A stretch of 64,000 nucleotides of DNA from Arthrobotrys musiformis (taxonomy: Eukaryota; Ascomycota; Orbiliomycetes; Orbiliales; Orbiliaceae). The notes below the pieces were generated by a model that saw only the letters and a list, made by a program, of their open reading frames with translations, ran no database searches and was not told the DNA's origin. Below, piece by piece: positions 1 through 10,537 of this stretch; the stretch's first letter is position 1, and each line of letters begins with the position of its first letter. Location of the stretch: positions 1,798,001-1,862,000 of the forward strand of contig JAVHJL010000009.1 in assembly GCA_036971715.1 (NCBI GenBank). Direction: 5' to 3'. Both the position numbers and the translations under genes were made by a program.

Positions 1-612
1 GCTGGAGCTGGCGCCGGTTTCGCTGCCGGTGCTGTCACTGGTGGCTACTCGGAAATAGATGCAGGACGCCCCCACAGCGTTGCTGGTAGGATTGAAGACT
101 CCTCTTACCAACATGAACTAGAGCAGCAGCGAGAAATGGACCTCGAACGCTCTAGCCATGCAGCTAGTACCGCTGACCTTAGCACTGTTGTTGACGTCGA
201 CGTCGCCGCATCGATAACCGAAGCGGCTGCGACTTCCATCTCGAACAAGTCTAAGAAGAGAACCGGATACGGCGGTTGGTCCTACGAAGACGACGGTGGT
301 GCCGGCGGACTTAACGAAACCCACTGGAGCCAAAACGGAACCACTGGAACTAGTATGCCAAAGGCAGAGGTAAATAACCCCGGCGTCCTTGAAGGAAGGA
401 CAGGAGAGATTATCAGAACTTTGGGAATCGTTACTAATGACTCGCCATAGGAGGACGAGCATGCATTGAGAGCGAGGATCCAGGGTGCAAAAGACGTAAG
501 TGATATGGATGTACCGGCCGGAGGAACGGGCCAGTTGAAGCCTTATACGACACTTACCTACGCAAAGGTAGCGAAGGACGGTGATAAGGACGGGGCTACG
601 GTCGAAATTTAG
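1..612 (+). CDS. 3' end of an unrecognised protein gene (partial, two exons visible)
   Basis: The frame is open from the first base of the window, so the 5' part lies outside. I read exon 1..369, an 81-nt intron 370..450 (donor GTAAAT, branch-like TTACTAATGAC, acceptor TAG) and exon 451..612 ending in TAG. Without splicing the frame stops at the intron's own acceptor TAG; with splicing the phase is 0 and 54 more codons follow. The visible 177 residues begin Gly/Ala-rich (AGAGAGFAAGAVTGGYSE) and become hydrophilic, with an acidic/Gly patch (GYGGWSYEDDGGAGG) and a tail ending TVEI. No domain is recognisable, and no membrane segment is visible in this part. The exon structure is well supported; the function is unknown. 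Confidence 0.75.
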
Positions 613-1403
613 TGTATTTTTTTGGTATCATTTTTCTTTCGAAGTTTTGAAGTACATAGAGAGCAGTCGACTCCCAGTCATTTCCGATGCCTTCATTTCC
701 TCTTCCCCTCCCTTCTTACCCCCATTTTGTTTTCTTTTTTTGGTCTGTCACTATCATTTTCCGGACATCGAAGCATTTATGTTTTGCGTATATCACATCG
801 TCTTTTTTTTTCTTTTTTGGAGCGGTTGGGTTGCAATTTTGGGAACTTTTACCATTTCGAAGGGAGTAAGAAAAGCATGATACCGAGGAAACGGAGACCT
901 TTTGTACGCGTGTACAAGATGGTTGTATCTAAACTGATAAATTTAGGGAGGATCGAATTCTCTATTCGACTCTTCTATATATTTGTTTGACTACTTGGGT
1001 GCCTGGGGATTTTGGGGCTGGTTTTTCTTTTACATATACAGTACATACTTACTTAATTAGACCCGTAAATAGATTAGATATTTTAAATGTATACATACAA
1101 ATCAAAATTAAATATTCGAATCGGATTAGAAGGTATCTTATACTCTGGCGGCCACCCCGATTCTAAAGCTTGGTCGTGGAATCTGTGTTGCATCGTGTTG
1201 TGTTTTGAATTTGACACTAGTCCTGATTGGGATTAGATCGCGCAGATGGATAAGTTACCCAAATTTTCTGGAGATCTTGGTTTTTTTTTTGGTCCGCGAC
1301 ACAAGACACCGCTACCTCGAGTCTGCGACAGCATTGTATATACCGGTCCCACAACCCCCGACTGCACAGATATACGGCTTCATTTACTCATCCTGCTGCC
1401 ACA
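613..1403. other. Intergenic: 3' UTR of the upstream gene and 5' region of the PXR1 gene
   Basis: AT-rich spacer between two same-strand genes. It holds T-runs (around 611-630 and 805-820), a stretch of ATACATA-type repeats near 1030-1100, and a T9 run at about 1280. No coding frame with recognisable content is seen. Confidence 0.5.
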
Positions 1404-2627
1404 ATGGGTCTCGCCGGTCCGTCAAAGAAGAGGTATTGTCCCCGCAATCGCAATCAAGTTGCTATCCTACCAATTGCGCCCGTCGGATTGAACAAGAGCT
1501 AATCCCCTCCATTCCAATTCGCACGATCTATAGAAAAATCTCCCACGACCCGAATAACACAAAATGGACCCGCTCAACAGGGTTCGGCCACAAAATGCTG
1601 CTCTCGCAGGGCTGGTCGCCCGGTACGATCCTTGGTCCGGACCCTAATAACCCGCACCACACTGCTGCCTCGCAGTTTGGTATCAAAGTCATGTTGAAGG
1701 ACGATACGCTCGGTTTGGGGTGTAGGGGTAGTCAAGAGGATACTTGTACGGGACTGGGAGATCTGCAGAGTTTGTTGGGGAGGCTGAATGGGAAGGCCGA
1801 GGTGGAGGTTAGGAGTGAGGAGGAGACGAGAAGGAAGATGTGGATTGAGGGGAGGTATGGGATGAGATTTGTCAAGGGGGAGACCCTGGAGAGTACATGG
1901 GTTATGAATGGACTGAAGAAGGGTCTGGAAGAGGAGGAGGAGGGGAGTGATCAGGAGGCGGAAGATGCTGAGGAGAAATCGACAGGCACTGAAGACGAGG
2001 GCGACGAAGCAGAAAGCTCGGAAGAAGAAAAGAAGAAAAAGTCGAAGAAGGAGAAGAAACGAAAGGATAAAGAGAGTGATAGGAAAAAGAAGCGGAAATC
2101 CTCAGACTCGGACGACGATGAAGATGGGTCCTCGTCCTCCACATCCGAACAAGACCGCAAATCCGACAAGGCGAAACGGAAAGCCGACAGAGCGCTTCGA
2201 AAGGCCGAGAAGCAAGCGAAGAAGGAGCGAAAGGAAGCTAAACGACTAAGGAAAGACGAAAAACGAAGAGCGAAGGCCGAGAAGAAGGCGCTTAAATCCG
2301 CAATTGCGGCTTCATCGGCGCCCTCGTCCACGGCATCCACTCCCCCAGCAATGCCCTCGGCGGAACCTGAGCCGTTACCGAAATCCGAGAAGAAGAAGTC
2401 GAAATCGCTACCTAGTTCTTTACATACTTCTGGAACGACAACACCGGTCAACGGTCGCCAAGCGCTCCGATCGAAATGGATTGCGCAGAAGAGGATGGCG
2501 GTTATGGATGCAAAGGCGCTGAATGAGGTACAATCTATCCATCCCTCCTAAGGCTATATTTGGGACTGAAATTAAACTGTGACTGACTTTTGAATATCTA
2601 TAGATTCTCATGATCAAAGCCGCTTAA
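1404..2627 (+). CDS. PXR1: PXR1-type G-patch ribosome biogenesis factor
   Basis: Three exons: 1404..1432, 1534..2527 and 2604..2627, encoding 348 aa. Introns are 1433..1533 and 2528..2603. The N-terminus is MGLAGPSKKRKISHDPNNTK, followed by WTRSTGFGHKMLLSQGWSPG, the G-patch core as placed in yeast Pxr1 and human PINX1. The last exon supplies ILMIKAA, the short tail expected after MDAKALNE in this family, so both introns are supported by conserved sequence on either side. Residues about 175-310 alternate acidic runs and Lys-rich KKxK blocks, typical of nucleolar factors. Family knowledge: Pxr1 acts in the nucleolus in rRNA and snoRNA maturation, stimulates the helicase Prp43 through the G-patch, and can inhibit telomerase. 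The start is the only ATG giving the conserved MGLA N-terminus; the long open frame upstream of 1534 in the intron is not coding. Confidence 0.93.
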
Positions 2628-3069
2628 GATTCTCAAGCTTCAACTTCCCTTCGTTGATCGGAGCTCCTCAAAAGTCGATGATGCATTGTTGTTGGGTTTA
2701 CTGCAAGTAGGAATGTTTGATATAAAAGCGATTCTTTGTTCACATTACTGGTTGGGTCCCGGTGTATGTGTCCCGTCCACATATAAAGGTGTCATGTTAG
2801 CACTTCCAGGTCAGAATTTATTTTAGTATTATACCCATGCATATTGTCTAAATAAGATGCTCTAGCTGTGCGGCATATACATAAAACATTGGATATCGGC
2901 ATTAGCTTGTATATTCCAATCGACCCACTTGCTCTCTGCTCGAGCACAACAGTTATTATAGGCATCCGATGTTTTAAAACTGAAGACCAGAAGCCAATAA
3001 GCAGACTAATAAAAAGCCGCCAGTCCGAGTGTGCACATTGGTAAGTTAGCTACAAGTGTAAGATAGCCA
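2628..3069. other. Convergent 3' intergenic region
   Basis: The space between the stops of PXR1 (+) and the secreted-protein gene (-). AT-rich, presumably shared 3' UTR and terminator sequence. No gene is seen. Confidence 0.5.
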
Positions 3070-5263
3070 TCATGGGAACGACTGCAGAGTCGGCGAATAA
3101 AACTGAAACATGTTATCTGTCGAAACCACACACAGACTTCCATCTAACCCATCATCTGACACCATGGCTCTAAACTCTGAATCCGAAATCTTATCCAAGT
3201 TGATATAATATAACGCTCTGGAATCAGTCATGGAGTGAATGATGTTACTCATATTCCTAAACTGGCAGGAATAAAATTTCCCATTGACGGGCATTCTTCC
3301 GCTTGAGGTGTCCGGGGTCCAGGTGTAAAGCTCATCGATGGGCCGGTCGTTCGATGAGTTATAGTTGACGTAGATGGGGTCGAAACTCCTTACGCTCTCT
3401 TCATCTTGTCTACCCACGACATAGTCATAGAAATTTAATTGAACAGCGTAGTCGCCGAGAACTGTGGGATTCCTTTTGTAAGTCCAAACAAGAGATCCAG
3501 AACTCGCGGGACGTCGACCGAGGTAGTAATATTCATTGGAGATGTTGTATCGTAACGTCCATTCGGAGTAGGCTTGTAACAAAGGATCCGAGGGTTGGGT
3601 ATCTTGGTTTACGGCAACGAGGTGGAGTCTGCCGCTGGGGTCGCGGAGGTCTTTGTAACCATAAACGGGTTTCATGTCCTTCATGAAGACTTTACCGGCA
3701 CCCGCGAACGTATATGTTGATGTTGGAATCGGTTCGAGGAATATTCCCGTAGTGGTGGAGGGTGTTCCAGTTATTGTATCGGCTATAGTGGTTTCATGGC
3801 GGGTCGAAATACTGGTTGATTCTGGATGAGTGACAGTGATATACCTCGTTTCTGTCTTTGTATTGGGGACTACTGCTTTCTCGCAGGCTTCTGTGATCAC
3901 CCCTGCTGCAAAAGAAGATAGTGGATCTGGGAGAATTGGGGTTCTAGGCTGTAACATCTCGATGTGCCGGATTGCCCTGATAAGTTTCATTCCCTTCCTC
4001 CAACCTGTATTCGGGACAGTGTTTGTAACTGTAGTAGCGGAGGATCTTACACCTGATGTGAAGGTATAGATCGTATAGTCTATCACATCGGGTGGCTGAT
4101 AAAGCTCTGTGGAGAGTTGGAATGAAGTTGAAACCTCAACTTCGACGCCAGATTTTATGGTGGAAGTTCGGTCGGCTGTGGTGGTGACATCTAAGAGACT
4201 CGAGCAGTACCACTGGTAGCCTAATGATGTTATGATGTGATATGCATCGTCTACTAGGGTTATTGGTTCTCGTGGTGTGCTACTTGAAGAGGACGTTCCT
4301 TGACCCGTATGATGGCTTGTTGTTGGACCGGTGCCGTAATTGGATGTAGTCTGGGGGATTAACTGTCGCTGTGCTCTCCCCAGAGCTACCCTGTACTGTG
4401 GAGCCGGAGCCGGATGTTATTACAGCACTGCCTCCGGTGGTAGTATACGTCTCTGATACTGAACCGGTCCCTGTGGCTGTAGACGCGGATGATGTAACAA
4501 TATCTGATACACTAATCCCATTAAGATCCACCGTTTCCAAAGACGCGGGAATGCTGTTGATATCATCCCGTTGGTCTCCCATGTAGAGATTGAACAGTCC
4601 TCTGTCATCATTCTCCAATGATTCCTTATAAGACTGATATTGTGTATCCCCGTATTGTAATTTTAGAACATCGGTATCGGTGAATAGGAAAGTAGATTGT
4701 ATATTTGAAGAATCTGTTGCCTCGCTTTCATCGGCGTAGAGGACGACTCCGTATGCGAAACTAGCTGTACTCTGCCGCTTTTTAACTTCATGGAGGAACC
4801 GAATCGAGGAAGTGGTAATGTTCGGACGGACAAAGATCACTTCTGAGGAATTTTCAGCGTTGACGATTCTTCCGTCGGTTGTGAGCATCAACGTAGCCAA
4901 GCGGGTGCCGGGGGCGTCGAGGGGCCCCAATAGAAAACTTTGGGTGTTTTCATCGAAGAGGCTGTATCTGTGTTCTCCATCTTCAAAGGCGTGGAGTACA
5001 AAAGTTGACATTGGGGACGGAGGTGTCAGAGATGAAGTAGTAGTGCCGGTGGTACTTGTGCCGGAAGGGAAGGCTCCCCATTGGATAAATTCACATAGTG
5101 GGAGAACGTCCGTGGGGCAGCTGAGGCTTACGGTTGTTGTCTCTAGATTTTGAACAGTTTCGAATAGGGTGCTTGTTGTCGCCTGGCAGGAGGTTTTGGC
5201 GGGAAGGGTGAAAGACAGTAATGCTAGCAGGAAACTGCGGTTTAACGATACTGAGATTGGCAT
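3070..5263 (-). CDS. Secreted protein of unknown function (signal peptide, two exons)
   Basis: The start codon lies at 5263 on the minus strand. Exon 1 is 5263..4424 and exon 2 is 4350..3070, encoding 706 aa. The 73-nt intron 4423..4351 (donor GTAATA, acceptor CAG) joins two long frames at phase 0, and the Ser/Thr-rich linker reads on smoothly through it. Residues 1 to about 26 (SFLLALLSFTLPAKTSC) form a signal peptide. The N-terminal half has Cys pairs and a compact region (HAFEDGEHRYSLFDENTQSF, then FLLGPLDAPGTRLATLMLT) followed by a KKRQ basic site that could be processed. A Thr/Ser/Gly linker leads into a second folded-looking region ending in SPTLQSFP, with no GPI-type tail. It is probably extracellular or wall-associated. 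I cannot name a family. The intron is inferred from phase; a sequencing frameshift in the same place is the alternative. Confidence 0.75.
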
Positions 5264-6016
5264 TTTAACTTAGATTTTATAGAATTGATCCATATGGCCA
5301 TGCGGATTTTAATGGTAAAGCGCTGAGGGCTAACATATTAGCTAGGGAGAAAGGGGAACTATAGACGTTATCGCGATACTCTCTAGATTTAGATAGGCCA
5401 TGATTGAATTGTGGGTGGTAAATTGTGATCCTACCGGGTGGATCTAGCGTATAAAACGCGGACATATTCGATTTAAAGTGCGCTGCTATAGTTAAAACAT
5501 CTTTACAAATATCGCGGAGATTGGTTATTTCGCAGTTGAATAAGTTGAATAGGTATCGCGTGCAGTGAGCAGTTCACCTGCAATTGCAACTCCGATTTTC
5601 ATGCGCTTCAGTAGCGTGCGTAATATGTGATGATTTCTGTGTTGATCGTGTGGTCAAATTTGGCACTGTTGAGAGCTTGAGCACTTCATTTGAGATATCT
5701 ACTACTCGGGTAGATATCAAAGCAAAAATGATTACGGTAAACGGAGAAATAATAGAGATAAACACCACGCCCTTCAGTCGCCCTTTATCCATTGAACGAG
5801 GAACGTCACATGAATAGGTGCTTCAGCTGGGATATCGCAGGGAGAGTTACGCGCAGGAAGAGCTAGACCCCTCATATGCAACTTGCGTGCATGTTATTAG
5901 TTATCTTGTATGACATGTAGGATTACTATTCTATCATAATGATTGCCGGAAAAACCCTCGTCGGCTAGAACTGTGACAGCCCCTGAAAAGAAACTCCATC
6001 AGAAAAGTGGAAGTAT
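5264..6016. other. Intergenic between secreted-protein gene and phosphomannomutase gene
   Basis: Contains the presumed promoter of the minus-strand secreted-protein gene and the 3' UTR of the phosphomannomutase gene. No further coding sequence is recognised; short frames here lack any codon or domain support. Confidence 0.45.
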
Positions 6017-6981
6017 TTACAGGCCAAAAAGCCCCTTGACCTGTTTTAGTGTATCCTCTGGATTCTGGACGCTATGACCATCGACCCTGGGATCAGTATA
6101 GATCTCAAAGTCGTTCCCGCCTTCCATGGTCTTATCCCCAAAGAAATGAACCTTAGTGAAATACGGCTTTCCTTCGGCATCAACCTCCTTCTCAACGTGG
6201 TTCAAGCAGTACCTCTTATCCCACCCAGTGGGGAAGACGTCAAAACTGATTTGTCCACCGATACTGAAAGTCAACCCGAAGTCGGCAAACTCCTTTCTTA
6301 GAATCTCAACAAACTTCTCACGGACTTTGGCAGTCTTGTCGTATTCCCAGAAGTCCAAACGTTCTTGGTGGGATGCGTTACGACCGATAGGTGAGACATT
6401 GATCATTCCGTTACGGAATTCAATGAATGTACCACGTTTGATGGGGATATCTAGGTCGGCGATGTAGTGGAGGATGAAGCGGGAGAGCTTTTTGTATTTT
6501 TCCTCGCCGATGTATTGGATGAAGGAAGTCGAGGGCAGCTTCTCGCCGAGACGGAAAGCCGTGAGGCCGTTTTCGGGGAAACAGTAGTCGAAGAGAGTAG
6601 TGACTGATATATGTAGTAACGATAATTTGTTAGAACCGACATTTATATCAAATTGCAAACGAACGCGTCGGATTGGCGCGGGGGCGGGTTTTAGCTAACC
6701 GTTGACACCATCGACGCCGAGCTGTTCCTGCTGCTTGCTGAAATCGCTGCCACCGACGTAACCAACGACAACCTTTGAGCGGAGGTCAGCTAGGAGCTTG
6801 AACATCTCCGGAGTGACGAGCTGTGCAACAAGAGGTGTTAGTACGAGCTTAAATATTCAATTAGGATCGTGGGGGGAGCTGCAGCTCTTACACGTCGAGC
6901 AGGGGTTAGTGTCTCGTCGACATCGAACAAGACGATTGTGTTCTTGATCGGTCGCTCTTGGATTGGAAGGATATCAGCCAT
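6017..6981 (-). CDS. SEC53: Phosphomannomutase (SEC53/PMM2 family)
   Basis: Exons on the minus strand are 6981..6892, 6820..6700 and 6603..6017 (265 aa, close to the roughly 250 aa usual for the family). Introns are 6891..6821 and 6699..6604. The enzyme converts mannose-6-phosphate to mannose-1-phosphate in the cytosol, feeding GDP-mannose for glycosylation, GPI anchors and wall mannan. Visible motifs in order: HAD motif I at residues 20-24, VGYVGGSDFSKQQEQLG, ENGLTAFRLGE, GTFIEFRNGMINVSPIGRNA, GLTFSIGGQISFDVFPTGWD, and the C-terminal metal-binding stretch FFGDKTMEGGNDFEIYTDPR. The family also ends in a short leucine-containing tail, as here (VKGLFGL). Odd feature: motif I reads DVDET, where the family normally has DVDGT; the nucleophile Asp20 and the general acid Asp22 are intact. 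Identification is essentially certain. Confidence 0.96.
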
Positions 6982-7919
6982 TGTGGAAGAAGTCTTTGAT
7001 ACAGAGTATCCGGGTAAGATTGAGGGTCTGGTGATTGGTGTTGGTGATAGGTAGGATGTGAAAGGGGAGGAGGATGAGGATGGGGATTAAAAAGAGGAGT
7101 AAATTGAGACGTGTCGGTTTTGAGCTTGCAATCCAGCTAGCTCGCTAGCTTGACGGAAAGCAACCAAGCTTAGCTTCTGGCGAGATCTGATCGATACCAT
7201 ATGCCATGCTGCCCACCATGCTGAGCTGAGCTGCTCGCCCTGTCTGGCCAGGGTAACAACCAGGCGGCGCCCATCTCAGGGGCATCGACCAAGCCGGCCA
7301 ACATCAACATTTGGGCCAATCCCCGCACGGCGTGGTGAGCTCGGGGGGGTTTGATTCGGCTGGCAAACGATGGCTTACCCCAACATTCGGTCACCCACCG
7401 ACCGGACCGCGAGCACCTTGTAGCCAATATTATATTTGTATTCGAGATAACGTAATCACATCGTGAGACATTGCATATGCTGAAGATCCTAGCCAAAACG
7501 CACACAAATTGGACTCAGCTGAGGGATTTGGTTGTATACGCACTGGAATCGAGCAATTGGTTGGGTTTTGAGGTTCTTTGCGTTGACTGAGGTTGCACAA
7601 GAGGACAACGCAAGGCTATCGTGACACAGGCTCAAAGTCGTCGACAACGACGTCTATCACATCCAGCTTTGTCTTTCCTGGTATACGAATCGGGAAATTA
7701 CTGCTTTCGGAGATCGGTAGCCTGGCTAGGTACCTAGGTAGATACTTAAGTAGGTATGCCAGCCTCGTAGCATAAGGTCTGGGTACTGAATCGCAGTGCA
7801 TATTGTATTGTCTATTGATATCTGTCAACCGTAAACTCTATAACGCCGCCCCAACGCTAAATACATTTGCTCTACCATGGGCTTCTAGTCTAATGTGCTG
7901 ACTTTTTTTTCCTAGTGAT
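6982..7919. other. Intergenic between phosphomannomutase and CobW genes
   Basis: Promoter side of the phosphomannomutase gene and 3' side of the CobW gene. It contains CTAG-rich sequence, including GCTAGCTCGCTAGC near 7136-7150 and the perfect palindrome CTAGGTACCTAG at 7726..7737. No coding gene is supported. Confidence 0.45.
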
Positions 7920-9154
7920 CTAACTGACTCTTTTAACCGCAATGGCACCTTGGATGCCTCCCTCGTGGTAGTCCAAGAACCCACCGTTGAGGACCTTCTT
8001 GGTCCACTTGTTACTCTCACCTCTGGCCAGTACAATCGTCATTTTGAGAGCCATCCCTCCATCTTCCACCGCATTTTCAGGGAAAGGCGTAAAGGTCCAC
8101 CTTCCAAATGCCCAATTGAATATATACCTTCCAGCGCCTTCGTCCCCTTCATGACTACTCCCCTCTGGTGAACTTGCGAACCATGCTATTCCCTTGATTC
8201 TGTAAACTTCATCTCTAGGTGCTTTCTTCAGCAAATCCAGAAACTTCCCACCGTCTAGCCCTTTCCCCTTCTTCGGGATTCTGACGCTCAAAACCTCCAC
8301 CTCGTCGTTATGGCTCCCGTGTCCATGGCCATGGCTATGGGCATGGCCCTCATGTCCTTTCTCCTCCTCGACTTCTTCCAACAAACCAATCCGAGCTCCG
8401 TCGATTCCGAATACTAAATCCACACCAATGGTCCCCTTATCACTCCTAACCCACGGCGTCTCCTCGCTAACATCCCTGACTCTATCCACGCAATCGTCCA
8501 GCCGCAGTTCATCGCAGACCTCCCACTTATTCATCACGATCAAATCCGTGTATTTCGCTTGTAATTTAGCAGTATAGCTAGTATCCTCATAGCCCTTCCA
8601 ATTTTCAACATCGACAACGCTGATAACACCATCCAAGGTGATCCTCTTGACTTCCGGGTCTGTAGCGGCCTTCTTTTCCAAATCTTTAGCGATGCGATTG
8701 ACCTCCATCGCCAGAGTCGCAGGGAAAGCAGACCCAGATGTTTCAATCACTATCCTCGACGGATTGACATCACGAAGAATCTCGGAAATAGCATCGGAAA
8801 GTTGTCCGACGAGGTTGCAGCAGATACATCCGTTGAGTAATTCGGTGACCGAGGATACGGATGAAGCATTTGGGTTTGTGGTCGAAGTTAGGAGCGAATC
8901 AACGGCTACGTCTCCGAATTCGTTCTTGAGGATTGCGAGGGTGTAGGTTGGTGGTGGGGGCAGTTGTGGGAGGAGGTTTAGGATCAAGGTGGTTTTTCCG
9001 GAACCGAGGAAGCCGGTGATAATGCTGGTGGTGGGTAAATCATGTTAACTTCTGAGGGTATATATGTTTTTATGTAGTTTTGATTTAGGTTTGCTAATGG
9101 GGAGGAGGAGGAGGAGGTTATTTACGTGATCGGGATGGGTGGCGGGATGGTCAT
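7920..9154 (-). CDS. CobW/COG0523 family GTPase, likely metal (zinc) chaperone
   Basis: Two exons on the minus strand, 9154..9126 and 9024..7920, with intron 9125..9025; 377 aa. Splicing reconstitutes the N-terminus MTIPPPIPITIITGFLGSGK. Motifs: Walker A GFLGSGKTT (residues 14-22), LKNEFG (42-47), the family's metal-binding CxCC as GCICCN (75-80), ETSG near 104-107, NKWE (175-178) in place of NKxD, and a C-terminal domain with FNWAFGRWTFTPF. A His-rich loop (GHEGHAHSHGHGHGSH, about 233-248) follows the GTPase domain. Members such as ZNG1/CBWD transfer zinc to client enzymes, for example methionine aminopeptidase, in a GTP-dependent way. The metal specificity of this copy is inferred, not shown. 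The family has several fungal paralogues, so I give no symbol. Confidence 0.92.
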
Positions 9155-10537
9155 CGCGGGCTTGGGATTTGGTGCAGGATAGCAACTCGCAATGGCGGGG
9201 TCACCTCGGCCTCGACCGTCGTATGGTATACGTATATCTAGTGTCTGTGAAGGTAGATATGGCAGTGGATATCCCGCCGTCTATGGGATATAAAGGATCC
9301 TATGAACGAGTGTCGTAGATACGGTATACGGAATGAAGTCAAGTTCGAAGGTTCGGAATGAGTCGCGGTCGCCGGGAGGAAGCCAGTTCGGCTTTGAAAT
9401 TTGGACAACGCGGAAATAATACAACACCGCTGCTTGTGTTGTTGGCTCCAACTTGGACTCCGCAAGCTAAGCTAAGCTAAGTCTTCTGGAGGATAGCTTT
9501 TTATTTTTATTCTTTTGATGCTATTGACATTATCAAGCTCGAGACGATGCGATAATATAATTAGTTCCGTCGAACAATCTAATCAATTGCGACTCGGCAT
9601 CCGTGCATGTTGGCTCTCAATTGACAGTTTAGGCATGCTACAGTGGTAGGGCAGCCCACCCCGGGCATGGTTCCACGCAACTTTGGTAAGTACCAGATAC
9701 CCCGCCAGGATCGTGATAGAAGGCCCATCGACTCCACTCGAATTTACTTGGTATGCGCTGACATATACACAGAGACATCGCTCGGCTCATTCAGCCGAAT
9801 TCGCGAAGTGCTACGGCCATGCATGGGAGCTCTGGTCATCAATCTCTTCGGTTCCTTCCGAATCCCCAAGTGTGACCAGAATCATAAATAATACCACACC
9901 ACTCGCACTGCAACTAGCTGCATTATGCCTTTCCGTTCGCTCAGGGCGAACATCTGAAAACACCCCTCACGAGCCCCAAGGCTTAAGGATCTAAGATGCC
10001 ATGCAGATAGCACGATAGCTAATAGTTAGCTGGCTGCGTCCGCTTTGTCCTGTAGTCCCGCAAACTAGGCTTTTTGGGTGCAATTGGTAGCGAATTGCTC
10101 GATTCTCTTAGTCTGGTTGGCCTAGGGGCTCTACTAAATTCTGACCACGAAACCCACGTTTGCCCTAAAAAAAGTGGTATTTGCAAGGGTTGAAACGGAA
10201 CCTCATGAACGCACTTCTCGACCGAGGAAACCCGTCGTCTATTTTCTTCTTTGATCATTGATGGCATGGTCGTTTTGTTTTTTTATATAAAGAGAGCTTG
10301 AGAGCACTAGTTTGCGGCTGAAGAGGCCTCCGAATTTTAGCTATAACTCCCTTCTCCAGCTTTGTGTCTTCCTCTTCCTTTTGAAATATTCGTTTTTGTC
10401 AATTGAGATCCCAGAGTCGACAACATTACATTGGCCCTGCCCAGGTCCTCCCACAGCGCTCCAAGACCTGTCACACCTCAAGCGAGCTGTGATTGGAAAA
10501 CCACACATACCAGCCAGGACCCCGCAATAATACAACA
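9155..10537. other. Divergent intergenic region upstream of CobW (-) and NLR-type gene (+)
   Basis: 1.4 kb holding both promoters. No coding sequence is recognised. A short direct repeat CTAAGCTAAGCTAAG sits near 9468-9482 and a TATA-like element at 10284. A tRNA-like phrase near 9640 has no T-arm and is not called. Confidence 0.45.
10284..10291 (+). promoter_or_regulatory. TATA-box-like element upstream of the NLR-type gene
   Basis: TATATAAA/G-type element in a T-rich context about 250 nt upstream of the NLR-type start codon at 10538. Position and sequence fit a core promoter, but there is no direct evidence of use. Confidence 0.3.
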
